A stretch of DNA of 64,000 nucleotides from Tetracentron sinense (lineage: Eukaryota; Streptophyta; Magnoliopsida; Trochodendrales; Trochodendraceae), in the NCBI GenBank assembly GCA_015143295.1, contig JABCRI010000908.1:62001-126000 (forward strand). The letters are read 5' to 3'. Position 1 is the stretch's first letter, and every line of letters starts with the position of its first letter. Of this stretch, positions 11,665 to 21,315 are shown piece after piece. The notes below the pieces were generated by a model, which did not search any database, was not told where the DNA came from, and worked only from the letters and a program-made list of their open reading frames with translations. A program made the translations under genes and the position numbers.

Positions 11665-11937
11665 CCTAGACAGATGGCCATAGCCGAAGACCGACGAGTG
11701 TCCATGTAGTGGCAACCATAACCGCCTTTCGCATTTACACAGATCATGCCAGGTGAGCAAGCATCGGGCTTCAAGCATTCATTCACATCTGGAAATGACA
11801 TGCATTCAAGACAAAAGAAAACTTCAGTGAAGCCATTCAATTGAGTTGACACAGTCCAAAAATCACAAACTCAAAAACTGCAATAACGTTTTCACTCTAA
11901 GAGGAGTATGTTTTTACCTAGACCGATGGCCATAGCC
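11665..11937. repeat. Insertion flanked by 21-bp direct repeats
   Basis: Direct repeats at 11665-11685 and 11917-11937 differ at one base (CCTAGACAGATGGCC against CCTAGACCGATGGCC, then ATAGCC). They bracket about 231 bp that are foreign to the LRR gene. A duplication this long is unlike LTR or DNA transposon insertions. It fits repair synthesis at a break. Confidence 0.65.
11701..11788 (-). pseudogene. EGF-like (calcium-binding type) exon fragment
   Basis: Inside the insertion, the minus strand has a splice acceptor (TCATTTCCAG, ending at 11789). It is followed by DVNECLKPDACSPGM and then CVNAKGGYGC. The D-x-N-E-C start and cysteine spacing are those of EGF-CA domains found in wall-associated kinases and related receptors. 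The retained intron border means genomic DNA was copied, not mRNA. The donor gene is unknown. Confidence 0.6.
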
Positions 11938-13019
11938 ATCCAACACATCATCCATATTGTTCGCATCACCCTGCCCCCCCCCCCGACCAACATAATGTCA
12001 AGCTGTGAATATTAAACTTTCCCTTTAAATTTGCCTCCATCGCTTCCATTTTGTTCCTTACATTCCCGAGATTTGAAATTCTTAGTTGACCTCCAAGGTT
12101 GTTTAGGCATCCCAACTGGTTGATACCACGGCCACTATCTTTGCCCACTATAAATATTGGTAACGTCTGAAGGCAACTTAACTGTCCTATCTCAGTTGGC
12201 ATCTCATTATTGGGCCACCAATCGATCTCAAGATGTCTCAAGCAAATCATCTTTCTCATATCTTTGGGAAGTTCTTGAAGACTCATGCAATTACGGAGAG
12301 TCAGCGTTTGCAACTGGTAGAGGCTAGTGATAGACTTAGGTAATCTTTCAATATTGGATGTCTGCGAAAGGCCAAGGTACCTTAAATGTCTAAACTTGCT
12401 GATTGATGATGGCAACTCTTCCATCTGAGCCTTATGTAAATCTAGCACACGTAAGCACTTAAAGGTCAATAGCATAATATCAAAGCTCTCAAACCCTCTT
12501 GTATATAATCGTGGCAATGAACAAAATGTGCGCAACTTCTTTGCGTCAGACAGTTCTGCTGGAATTGTTATAGCTTTATCAGAAACCAACGACAAATGAC
12601 GAAATTCAGGAATAACTGCCACCTCTTTTGACTTGTATACTGAGCATTCAATTCCCGAAATAGATGTCGCCAGATCATGCACAAGATCTTGCATCTTGCA
12701 TATTATTGGACTCGTACAATGAGCATTAAACTCCTCCTTTTCTTCCTTTACATCTTGGAAGAATGAGTTCCACGACAAAATGTTGAAATACTCATCACCC
12801 ACTTCCTCCATCTGCAATTTACTTCCCTCAGATGGTTGAGGATATCCTTGCGCCATCCATAATCGGATTAACCTATCCTTGTGAATCTTATAACCCTTTG
12901 CAAATATTGAACAGTATGAGAAACACTGTTTCAAATGTGCTGGCAAATGATCATAGGCCAATTTTAGTGCAGGTTGTTATATAATTTATCAACATGCATA
13001 GAGCAATTAAATATGGCCC

Positions 13020-13487
13020 TGCAAAAAAATATGGACCGGGTTAGAGTTCTTACTCAATAGCGGAAGACCCGGATCCTTCGTCGATTCGTTACACTGTCAC
13101 GATCCTCTTTAGCCCCTGTGTACGTCCTGTTCTCGTAGGATAAATGTTGCTAAGATCGAGTTTCCCCTTTGCGATTCCACGGTTCAAATCCAAGAGAGAG
13201 AACTTGGATATTCTCATAGAGAGAATTTCCTTTTTTTAGAGAGAGAAGAGAATTATGGAAGATATGTGTGTTCTTCTGATAAGGAATTATTTTATATAAT
13301 AGTCTCTCACTAACTCACAACCTCTTGGGAAGTTATCCCTATTATTGTGTTAGTGGATAACATGAAGGTTATTTGAACTTATCAGATTCCCTTCATGGAC
13401 TATTCATCTGGGCCCTCATGACCCGCAACCCATGTGGGCGGATTAAAAGCTTGGGTCAGGCCCAGCCCGACCCATAAATTCCTAACA
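13020..13487 (-). repeat. 3' LTR of copia element A
   Basis: On the minus strand it starts TGTTAGGAATTTATGGG at 13487 and ends TTTTTTTGCA at 13020. The start is fixed by the polypurine tract. The end is inferred from the CA terminus. The partner LTR is missing, so the target duplication cannot be checked. Confidence 0.65.
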
Positions 13488-14625
13488 GCTCCCACTCGCC
13501 CACATAGGACGAGTTTTCTCATTTGTTCTCCCACATAGGGTGAAGCAATTTCTCAGTATTTCTCAATCTCACATTCCCATCTCCTCATACAAGAAAATGA
13601 ACCGTGCGACCTTACGAGAAGAACATACAGCCTCAGGAGCGAGATTATCAAATCATAAATGACCAACAAAAACGCATCACTCGAGGACATCTCGATTATA
13701 CCCCAGATGATTTGACTACACCTAATTAAGGACTCTTAATCCCTCATAATAAGCAGTGCTTTACCCAAAATAAGTGATGTACTCATGTCCTATATCGTAA
13801 ACATATTACGACATAGACGCTGGCCAGCAATGAGTCACATAACATGGTGTATTATCAATCAATCTTCCCCAAGCCCTCATGTCAATTCAACTAGACTCAA
13901 CCGCTTTCCCAGTCATGCCCCGTCAGATCGAATCTCTCATGATCCTCGGTTTGCATGCTAAAGTAGCGACACTGAGCATCCTCTTCATGACATAGTCTCA
14001 GGTCAACAAAGGGTACAATTAGGATCATTGATCCAAGTGGCTCACACAATGATGAAGTAGGAATCATTCATCACTCCAACTATTAGTCGGCTTAAAGCAC
14101 ATACAGTATGAAATGTATGCTATGACGTTATCTCATAAAAATGAGATGTCACTTCTAATAATTAGGAACGCCTTACGAATCTGGGTCTAGTCGCTATACA
14201 AGCACCTAACCTGAGTTTTTCAGCCCAGTCACTTTGTAAGTGCCTGCCTGAAATTTCACATTCGGCTATGATGCAGGCTACATAGAGTTGTGGTAGTACT
14301 CTATGATCGACCTACTAAAAAAGGTCTCATCTTAGCTCTATCTAAGGCGACATATTAGTAACATATATTTGTTCGCCGATCAGGCGCCAAAAATATATAA
14401 ATGTCTTAATTCGCTATCTTAGCACCTAAAGACATGAACGTCTCATCTTGCTCGCTGTCTCAGCGCCAAGGTGAATCACCCGTGTGAGAGGGTCGATTCG
14501 AGCCCAGTGACATATTATGATGCTATCAACAATGAACTACATAAGAATAATGCTGATGAAAATGCATACTCATATCATAAAACAATAATAATAATGTCGG
14601 TACTAAAACAAAGTAACCACATACA
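13488..14625 (-). other. Untranslated 3' region of copia element A
   Basis: About 1.1 kb lies between the pol stop and the LTR, with no open frame of note on the element's strand. A tail this long after RNase H is unusual for copia. It might include foreign or envelope-position sequence, but nothing was recognised. Confidence 0.45.
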
Positions 14626-16305
14626 TCATATCCTACGTAATCCCATACTCCTAGCATGAGATAAGAACACATCTCTAGCAATAGGCTTGGTCAAAGGATC
14701 AGCCACCATGTTTCCTGTAGATATATGTTGTAAAATTACTTCCCCTTGTGAAACCATATCTCGAATGTAATGGTACCGAAGCTCAATGTGTTTGGCTTTC
14801 CCATGGTACTTGGGATCTTTTGCATTCGCTAGTGCTGATGTACTATCAGAATAGAGCAACACAGCATCGTCAGAATGAGCTGTAACACCCAAGCGTTGCA
14901 AAAATCTCCTAAGCCAAACAGCTTCCTGGACAGCTGCTGAACAAGCCACATACTCTAACTCCATGGTAGAGAGTACAATGCATGACTGTTTCTTGCTACA
15001 CCAAGAAACAGCTCCACCTCCTAGTATGAATGCATAACCTAAAGTTGATTTGCGCTCATCTTTGTCATTGGCCCAATCAACATCACTATAACCTCTCAAT
15101 CTCAGGTCTCCACCGTGATAACATAGAGCATGATCAGTAGTTCCACGAAGGTACCGAAGAATCCTCTTGACCGTTCTCCAATGAGCAGGTCTAGGATTGC
15201 TTTGATAGCGACTAACCATGCCAACTGCAAAACATATGTCTGGACGCGTACACAACATCGCATACATCAGACTCCCAATTGCAGCTGCATAAGGTACTTT
15301 GGACATTTGTTTTTTTTCCTCATCATTCTTAGGACATTGGTCTAGACTTAGGGCACATCCCTTTTCCATTGGTGTGTCAATGGGTTTGGAGTTATGCATT
15401 TGGAAATGTTCAAGAATCTTCTTGATGTATGTCCCTTGGGATAAACTAAGAAATTTCCTTGAACGATCCCTTATGATCTTAATTTCCAGCACAAAATTTG
15501 CTTCACCTATGTCCTTCATCTCAAAAACAGAGGACAACCACTTCTTAGTGGCGACAATGGAATTCAAGTCATTCCTAGCCAATAGGATATCATCAACATA
15601 TAATGACAAAATAATGATGCTTTTCTTGGATCGTTTAATATACACACAATGATCTTCTTCAATCATCTCAAAATCAACTGAGGTAATGGAATCATGAAAT
15701 CTTAAGTACCATTGCCTAGACGACTGTTTGAGACCATAGATGGAACATTTGAGACGGCACACTTTGCGCTCATGTCCCTGAACTTCAAAACCCACTGGTT
15801 GAGCCATATATATCTCCTCGTCTAGTTCTCCATTGAGAAATGTTGTCTTAATGTCCATCTGATAAAGCTTTAAATCCTGTTGTGCTACAATGGTGAGTAT
15901 AAGGCGTATGGAGGCAATTCTCACCATTGGGGAGAATGTGTCCTCATAGTCAACACCCTCTCGTTGGGTATAGCCTTTCGCCACTAGGCGCGCCTTGTAC
16001 TTATCAATTGAGCCATCTGCCGTGCGTTTGACCTTTAAAAACCATTTGTTTCTAATGACCTTGCGCCCTGGCGGAAGGTCAACTAACTCCCAAACACCAT
16101 TCTTGTCCATGGAGCTCATCTCATCCTGTATAGCAGTCATCCACTCATCACTAGCTGATGAAGAAAGTGCTTCACTGAAAGAAGCAGGTTCATCTTCATC
16201 CTTAGTAGCATACAAGAGAACATTCCCCTCAATCTCAAAATGAAGACGAGGAATGTGCCCTCTATTACTAACTCTACGAGCTTGATCTTGTTCCTGTGGG
16301 TCACT
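14626..16305 (-). pseudogene. copia A pol: reverse transcriptase and RNase H, 5'-truncated
   Basis: An uninterrupted frame of about 560 codons ends at 14626. It starts inside the region between integrase and RT (DPQEQDQARRVS) and runs into the CACTA terminus upstream. The RT shows NKWFLKVKRTADGSIDKYKAR, the palm LYVDDILL, and GSLMYAMLCTRPDI. RNase H shows GYSDVDWAND, STMELEY and the final TGNMVADPLTK. The active-site YVDD is intact. Gag, protease and integrase are missing, so the copy is defective despite its clean frame. Confidence 0.85.
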
Positions 16306-16575
16306 CACTACGTGAAAATGCGCTAAAAACGACGGCCCAAACCCGTCGTTGAAACACAATTACGACGTCCTTTGGCCGTCGTGTAGTCCGTGGGGAACGG
16401 GGGTGTAGTTCACCATAAACGACGGCCTATAGCAGTCGCTATTATGTCGGAAAGAACGACGGCTAATGACCGTCGTTTAAATAAACGGCGTATTCAAGCC
16501 GTCGTTTATTTTGCGACATACTATTTTTAAAAAAAATAATTTTATTATAAACGACGGCCAATAGCCGTCGTTTTT
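16306..16575. repeat. CACTA left terminus and subterminal palindromes
   Basis: After the 13-bp terminal repeat come at least six imperfect palindromes of about 20 bp of the form CGACGGC...GCCGTCG at 16330-16575, such as AACGACGGCCAATAGCCGTC. Subterminal arrays of this kind bind the TnpA-type protein in En/Spm. The right end carries similar units from 28768. Confidence 0.8.
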
Positions 16576-17377
16576 GACGAAAAATTTTAAAAAAAATTTA
16601 CTATTTTTTCCTGGATGAACCTGTCAGTTATACATTTTACCTGAATGAACCTGTCAGTTATACATTTTACCTGCAAATTCACTTAATATACATTTAGTCC
16701 AACCCATCACACAATACAATACAATACACAACTTCATCTTCTAATTATCAAGCAAACGAGGCAATCACACGCACAAACAACGAAAACATAAATACTTAAC
16801 CAATTTATATGTCAATACAAAAGTCAAAGAAATTTAACACAATATTTGAGCCAAATGATAGTTTCGCCAATGCTAATATCTCCAAGTGTTCCCACTCGTT
16901 CATACAAATCTGTATTTTGATCATAGATGTCATCTACTATAACGCTATATACTTCAGGATTTTGTGCTACATCGCCATGAATCCGTCCCAAGGCAATAAT
17001 TGCCCCTCTAAAATTCTTTAATAAACATTGCCTGGAAGTTGGGGGTGACTCGGGGAGAGAATGCCGCCTTCCCTACAAACATTAAAAAGAGTTTGTTAAA
17101 CATTAAACCTCAAAAGAAAAACAATATAAGAGTAGTCAATATGATCATTTACATGTCAAGCTTCCATAATAACAAATAAACCAATAAGATACTTTACATA
17201 TATGCTAAGCTTACAAAAAATATATAATAGCTAAGTTAGAAGTATGGATTCCAATCTGGGATTTTGAGGATACACAAATACGGGCAGTGATGCTCATTTC
17301 TGTGTTTTGTTTCTGATCCTATTGTTGGGCTTGAAGCTGTGGTTGTCGCTTTGTGTGGGTCTTGTTCTCAAGTTTTA
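16576..17377. other. CACTA interior, AT-rich, no gene
   Basis: A 31-bp unit (starting ACCTGTCAGTTATACATTTT) is repeated twice in tandem at 16619-16678. The rest is AT-rich. The stretch 17240-17375 has mixed composition that may be another captured fragment, but nothing was recognised. Confidence 0.4.
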
Positions 17378-18354
17378 AAGGCGTTCGGATTATCATCTAT
17401 CATTATATGTAACATCTTGGATTGCCCATAAACTAAATTTTACACTATTAAAATACAGTAAGTTCAAAGTGATTGATCAATCGGATAGTTGAATTTGTTA
17501 TGATATGATTTTCAGCAACTTAATTGTTTATAGGAATGTTAAAATAGAAGCAACATGATGGTGCATGGCTGATTGCCTATGGATAACAAATCTTTTATAT
17601 TTCAATTTTCTGTATCATCCCCATTGAAAAACCCATGTAAGCAATACCAGCTAAATGTTTTGGAAATATCTTAAGAAAAAGAAATAATCAGTTAATAAAT
17701 AGAGTAACGGAATATCTATGAGGCATGTGCATGAAGTGTCTGAAGAACAGAACAAAATTAATATGTCCATAAGAAATGGATCCTAGATTTGAGAATATAA
17801 ATATCCTCGAATCTGAAACTATGCAATGAATAATCATTGCACAGAAGATATGGATCCTCACGATGTAGATCCCATGTTCATCAACCCATAAAGAAAAACT
17901 GAAATTTTCTGAAGGTAACTATGATGAAACTGAGGTTTTTGTTTGAATGAAATGGGAATGGAGTGAAAGGAAAAAAAAGGATTGGGTATGTTCATAAATC
18001 TGCTGATTTTGTAAGGTAGGTAGAGAATGGTGTTGCTGTAGAATCTAAGGTTTGCTGAAATGGTTGCAGTAGGAAATATTAGTACTGCTTGTGTTTGCAT
18101 ACTCAAAGCTCGAAGTGCGAGCTACAATCTCCTCCTGTTTCCTTGAAGCCTCGATTACTTGATCCCTTTTTATCCGCTTGGCTGCTCCTACTCCGATCGG
18201 CAAAGCTTTGCTTTCGAGAATGCTCTTGACATCGTAACGACTTATATCAAAGTTGGAACTGCATCCAGGCCTCTATACTTTATGGCCGCTATGTCATAAG
18301 CTGCTGCTAATGATAGATGTTACATATAATGATAGATGATAATCCGAACGCCTT
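17378..18354. repeat. Perfect 40-bp inverted repeat around the AIL fragment
   Basis: Bases 17378-17417 (starting AAGGCGTTCGGATTATCATC) are the exact reverse complement of 18315-18354. They enclose 897 bp that hold the AIL/AP2 fragment. The right arm abuts the GUX fragment. The arms may derive from one captured piece inverted during assembly, or mark the ends of a nested insertion. Confidence 0.8.
17858..18312 (-). pseudogene. Captured fragment of an AINTEGUMENTA-like AP2 transcription factor
   Basis: The minus strand from 18312 encodes AAYDIAAIKYRGLDAV and, after a one-base deletion, NFDISRYDVKSILES and LPIGVGAAKRIK. This is the end of the second AP2 domain and the linker typical of ANT/AIL/BABY BOOM proteins, which are nuclear regulators of growth. 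A further open stretch ends LYGLMNMGSTS at 17858, resembling an AIL C-terminus. Only the last part of the gene is present and it is frameshifted. It is read in the same direction as the transposase genes. Confidence 0.72.
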
Positions 18355-18368
18355 CAAGATGTTACACA

Positions 18369-19094
18369 ACTATCGGATGGAAAATTCAACTGATCAAGCG
18401 AATTCGAAACCCGAGAGCCGAGAAGGGTACCTATAATGAATATAACTATAGTAAATTCCGATTATGGCAGCTAACTTACTATGACAAGATCATCTTCATA
18501 GACTCCGATATTGTGGTACTTCGAAACCTGGACATCCTATTCCATTTTCCTCAAATGTCTGCCACAGGAAATGACGGATCAATCTTTAATTCTGGAGTTA
18601 TGGCAATTGAGCCATCCGAATGCACTTTTCAAATTTTGATGGATCAGCGAAAAAAGATCATTTCATATAATGGCGGGGACCAAGGTTTCCTTAATGAAGT
18701 TTTTGTGTGGTGGCATAGGTTGCCAAGGAGAGTGAATTTTTTGAAGAATTTTTGGGCCAACACCACGGCAGAGGCAAGCATGAAGAACCAACTATTTAGC
18801 GCCGATCCACCGAAGCTCTATGCGATACATTACCTTGGATTGAAGCCTTGGAATTGTTATAGAGACTATGATTGTAATTGGGATCTTGGAGATCAACAAG
18901 TCTATGCAAGCGATATTGCGCATCGCAGGTGGTGGAAGGTGCATGATGCCATGGATGAAAGTTTGCAGAAGTTTTGTGGGCTATCGCCGAGGAGAAAGAT
19001 CGAGTTGGAATGGGATAGAAAGAAGGCTGGAGAGAAGGGCTTACAAGATCACCATTGGAGGTTGAACGTTACGGATCCGAGACGGGACATGTGA
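18369..19094 (+). pseudogene. Captured fragment of a GUX/PGSIP-type GT8 glycosyltransferase
   Basis: The frame is open for about 240 codons (ATG at 18336, stop at 19094). It reads IGWKIQLIKRIRNPRAEKG, the DxD-containing YDKIIFIDSDIVVLRN, SGVMAIEPS, GGDQGFLNEVFVWWHRLP, HYLGLKPWNCYRDYDCNWD and WWKVHDAMDESLQKFCGL. This is the central to C-terminal part of xylan glucuronosyltransferases (GUX), Golgi enzymes of the cell wall. The N-terminal anchor, the first part of the GT8 fold and the extreme C-terminus are absent. It runs opposite to the transposase genes. The metal-binding DSD is intact. A transcript is possible but not shown. Confidence 0.85.
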
Positions 19095-19096
19095 TT

Positions 19097-19471
19097 ATAA
19101 TTTGTAAAGCTTTGTTTCTACTATTCTTTACAATGGGATTTTTTTATCTTGATTCTTGCAGTTTCGGCTCCTGCTGGATTTCCTGACCATCCACATAGAG
19201 GTTTTCGATTAGTCTCAAATTCATTTTCTGATTTATATTTTGGTTTATTCATTAATGGTGTCTCAGAGATTCTGTTCTTCATTTTTCTAAAAAAAAATTT
19301 ATTTGGGTTCTGTTTTTTTAGGTTTCGAGACTGTTACATACATGTTACAGGTATGAATTAAGATGAGATTACAATCTCTTCATTTTTAGTTTGTGGGGAG
19401 AGATGTCAGGTTATCAGAAACTGAATTGGGGTTCCTTGGATTTCAGGGAGCTTTCACTCATCAAGATTTTA
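19097..19471 (+). pseudogene. Captured pirin gene fragment with three exons and introns
   Basis: Three short exons with matching splice sites encode consecutive pirin residues. Exon 19162-19200, after TTCTTGCAG, gives VSAPAGFPDHPHRG. Exon 19322-19350, after TTTTTTTAG, gives GFETVTYMLQ. Exon 19447-19471, after GATTTCAG, gives GAFTHQDF. HPHRGFETVTY is the pirin metal-site signature. Pirins are cupin-fold nuclear or cytosolic proteins; in plants one partners a G-protein subunit. Retained introns show DNA-level capture. The first upstream exons and everything after the third exon are missing. Confidence 0.82.
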
Positions 19472-19595
19472 ATTAATATAGTATCTAAACGACTAAACCC
19501 AATTATCAGAAACAGAGCTCCGGATCAAAATTTATCACAAAAAATAAAAACTTATAATAATCTGTAAATTCGAATGTAATAAATAGTTTCAAAAT

Positions 19596-21038
19596 TTATA
19601 CCTGGGAAGTACTACAAAACTCTGAGGAATCAGGCATATGTGCCCCATGAGTAGAAAACTTGGAAGATGAACGCCCCTTCATATTCTCTTCAAAAATTGA
19701 AAGTCGTTTGCTAAGGGCCTCAACTTTTGCCTTAAGGCTTTCAGATTCTTTCTTCCCCCGTTTAATAGCCTCCTTGTAAGGAGCTGACACACGAATAGTG
19801 GTCTTAGACACACCACTACCCAATCCTCGTACACGCCCCCTTCCATCACGACCACATACCTGATAACATAACAAAAATTAACATTAAATGAGGAATTTCA
19901 GTAGAAGGAATACAATACAAGAAGAGAGAAAGGAATCACATACCTGTGCAACAGGGTCATTATCTAAATCTACATGTCCTAGTGATGGATCCATGCTAAT
20001 AATTTGTCTTATTTCATCCTATAAAAAATAGAATTAGTTAGAAAAACTTATATTAATTGCTTATTGATAAAAAAAAAAAAAAACTAGAGTTTTTATTCTC
20101 ACTATTTGTTGGCTTGTGACAGGATAAGGGCAAGTCCCATCTATCTTTGTATGGGTGGCCACATATACTTCTGTTCTTGACACTGTACCACTAGAGCTCT
20201 TTCTTTTCTGTAAAAGAAAATATACAATTAAATAAGCAAGCATTAACATCTTATTTAATGATTAAAGCTCCTCACAGCGTCTTTGCCATCATAATATTAC
20301 CATAAAGTAATAATTAATAATAATCAAGCATTCACATCATATTATTACCAAATCCTCGGCAGTTCTCGCTGCTCCTCGTCTACCAGACGTGTGCGGGCTC
20401 TTCATCTGCTCCCTAGAATACTTGCCCTTTGCCCGACGAGCCTTGACTTCATCTGTTGAACACATATCAACAAATTTCTCCCAATCTTCACTCCTCACCT
20501 GATGATGTGGATTTCTTTTTCGTTCGGCATCCGTTTCGAATTTGTCGTAATGTAGGTGGAGCTCGTGTTTCCAATTCCTCCAGGTGGAGTTGGCAATCTT
20601 CAATACTGCATCTTTATGTATGATTGGAACATTATACTGGGACTGTGATCAACATTAGAAGATAAATCATATTTGTCAATATAAAAAGAAAATAAATTAT
20701 AATAACAATCACATGCACTCACCATGACAAGGGTCCAAATAAGCTCCTTGATTTCATCTGGAACTACAACCCAACTAGTGTATATAGGTGGACAATGTGT
20801 CCTCGTGACCTTCCCCACAAATGTCGCAAACTTTGTCTCACCAATGAACTGCCCATCTTCATTAAATTCGGCTACGCGACGTTCATCTACACAAAAAATA
20901 TATTATTAGGTAATATTTAATAACAAATATTAAGCAAATGAATGTAATAAACTCACCACTTTGTCCAGACCCACTAGGTTCAGACCCACTAGGTTGAGAC
21001 CCACTAGGTTCAGACCCACTTGATTGCTCTTGGCTCAT
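19596..21038 (-). CDS. CACTA second gene: Ptta/TnpA-type plant transposase, six exons
   Basis: Six exons join in frame with GT-AG borders: 21038-20957, 20886-20723, 20642-20349, 20207-20103, 20018-19944 and 19859-19596, 984 nt for 327 aa. Exon 1 encodes MSQEQ followed by 6-residue repeats (SGSEPS, SGSQPS). Exon 3 carries NSTWRNWKHELHLHYDKF and WEKFVDMCSTDEVKARRAKG, the Ptta/En/Spm transposase domain. Exon 4 has SGTVSRTEVYVATHTKIDGT. The last exon contains a coiled-coil-like stretch (ESLKAKVEALSKRLSIFEEN). TnpA-type proteins bind subterminal repeats and help excision. No lesion was seen. Exon limits are predicted by eye. Confidence 0.8.
20957..21038 (-). repeat. 18-bp tandem repeat in exon 1 of the CACTA second gene
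   Basis: Three to four copies of AGTGGGTCTGAACCTAGT-like units follow the start codon and encode Ser-Gly-Ser-Glu/Gln-Pro-Ser repeats. The length is a multiple of three, so changes in copy number would keep the frame. Confidence 0.75.
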
Positions 21039-21315
21039 TTCTGCAATTTTTTATAACAAAACTAATATAAAATGGGAACGAACTTATAATTATCCAACAA
21101 GTAAGAAAGTACATAAAGAAATGAGATTAATAATTAAATGCTACAAAAAATGCAGAAAATCCACGTACATGAATGATAGAGGAACAAACTTATAAGTTCT
21201 CATTGTAAGCAAGCAAGTACATAAAGAAACACAAAGAACATTCAGTGAATAATCTTATTCCATTGATAATTCATGTCAAAGATGTTTACATTCAAAATAA
21301 GCAAGCAAGTACATG

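Larger units (their letters stand above)
10790..12975 (-). pseudogene. CC-NB-LRR (RGA-type) disease-resistance gene, truncated relic
   Basis: Similarity begins at PALKLAYDHLP (12975), inside the NB-ARC domain, and runs through LKQCFSYCSIF and the MHD-like MQDLVHDLA to leucine-rich repeats (12961-11966). LRRs resume at NLKTLTIEYFGGERIP (about 11663) and stop at 10790. The P-loop, kinase-2 and GLPL parts are missing. The lesions are an 11-base G run that shifts the frame near 11985, a 250-bp insertion at 11665-11937, and a stop next to it. The family consists of intracellular immune receptors. This copy cannot make one. Similarity ends about 45 bp before the copia LTR, so the copia insertion is not proven to have caused the truncation. 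Confidence 0.85.
13020..16305 (-). mobile_element. Ty1/copia element A, 3' half
   Basis: Reading leftward it contains reverse transcriptase, RNase H, a 1.1 kb untranslated tail, a polypurine tract (GAGTGGGAGC, next to 13488) and a 468-bp LTR. The 5' half is cut off at 16305 by the CACTA terminus. It does not reappear on the other side of the CACTA element. Confidence 0.85.

Noticed and set aside
10790..12975. Functional disease-resistance gene
   Set aside because: The nucleotide-binding motifs are missing and the remainder has an insertion, a stop and a frameshift.
18336..19094. Independent functional GUX gene
   Set aside because: It lacks the N-terminal anchor, the first part of the GT8 domain and the end, and lies inside a CACTA element next to other gene fragments.
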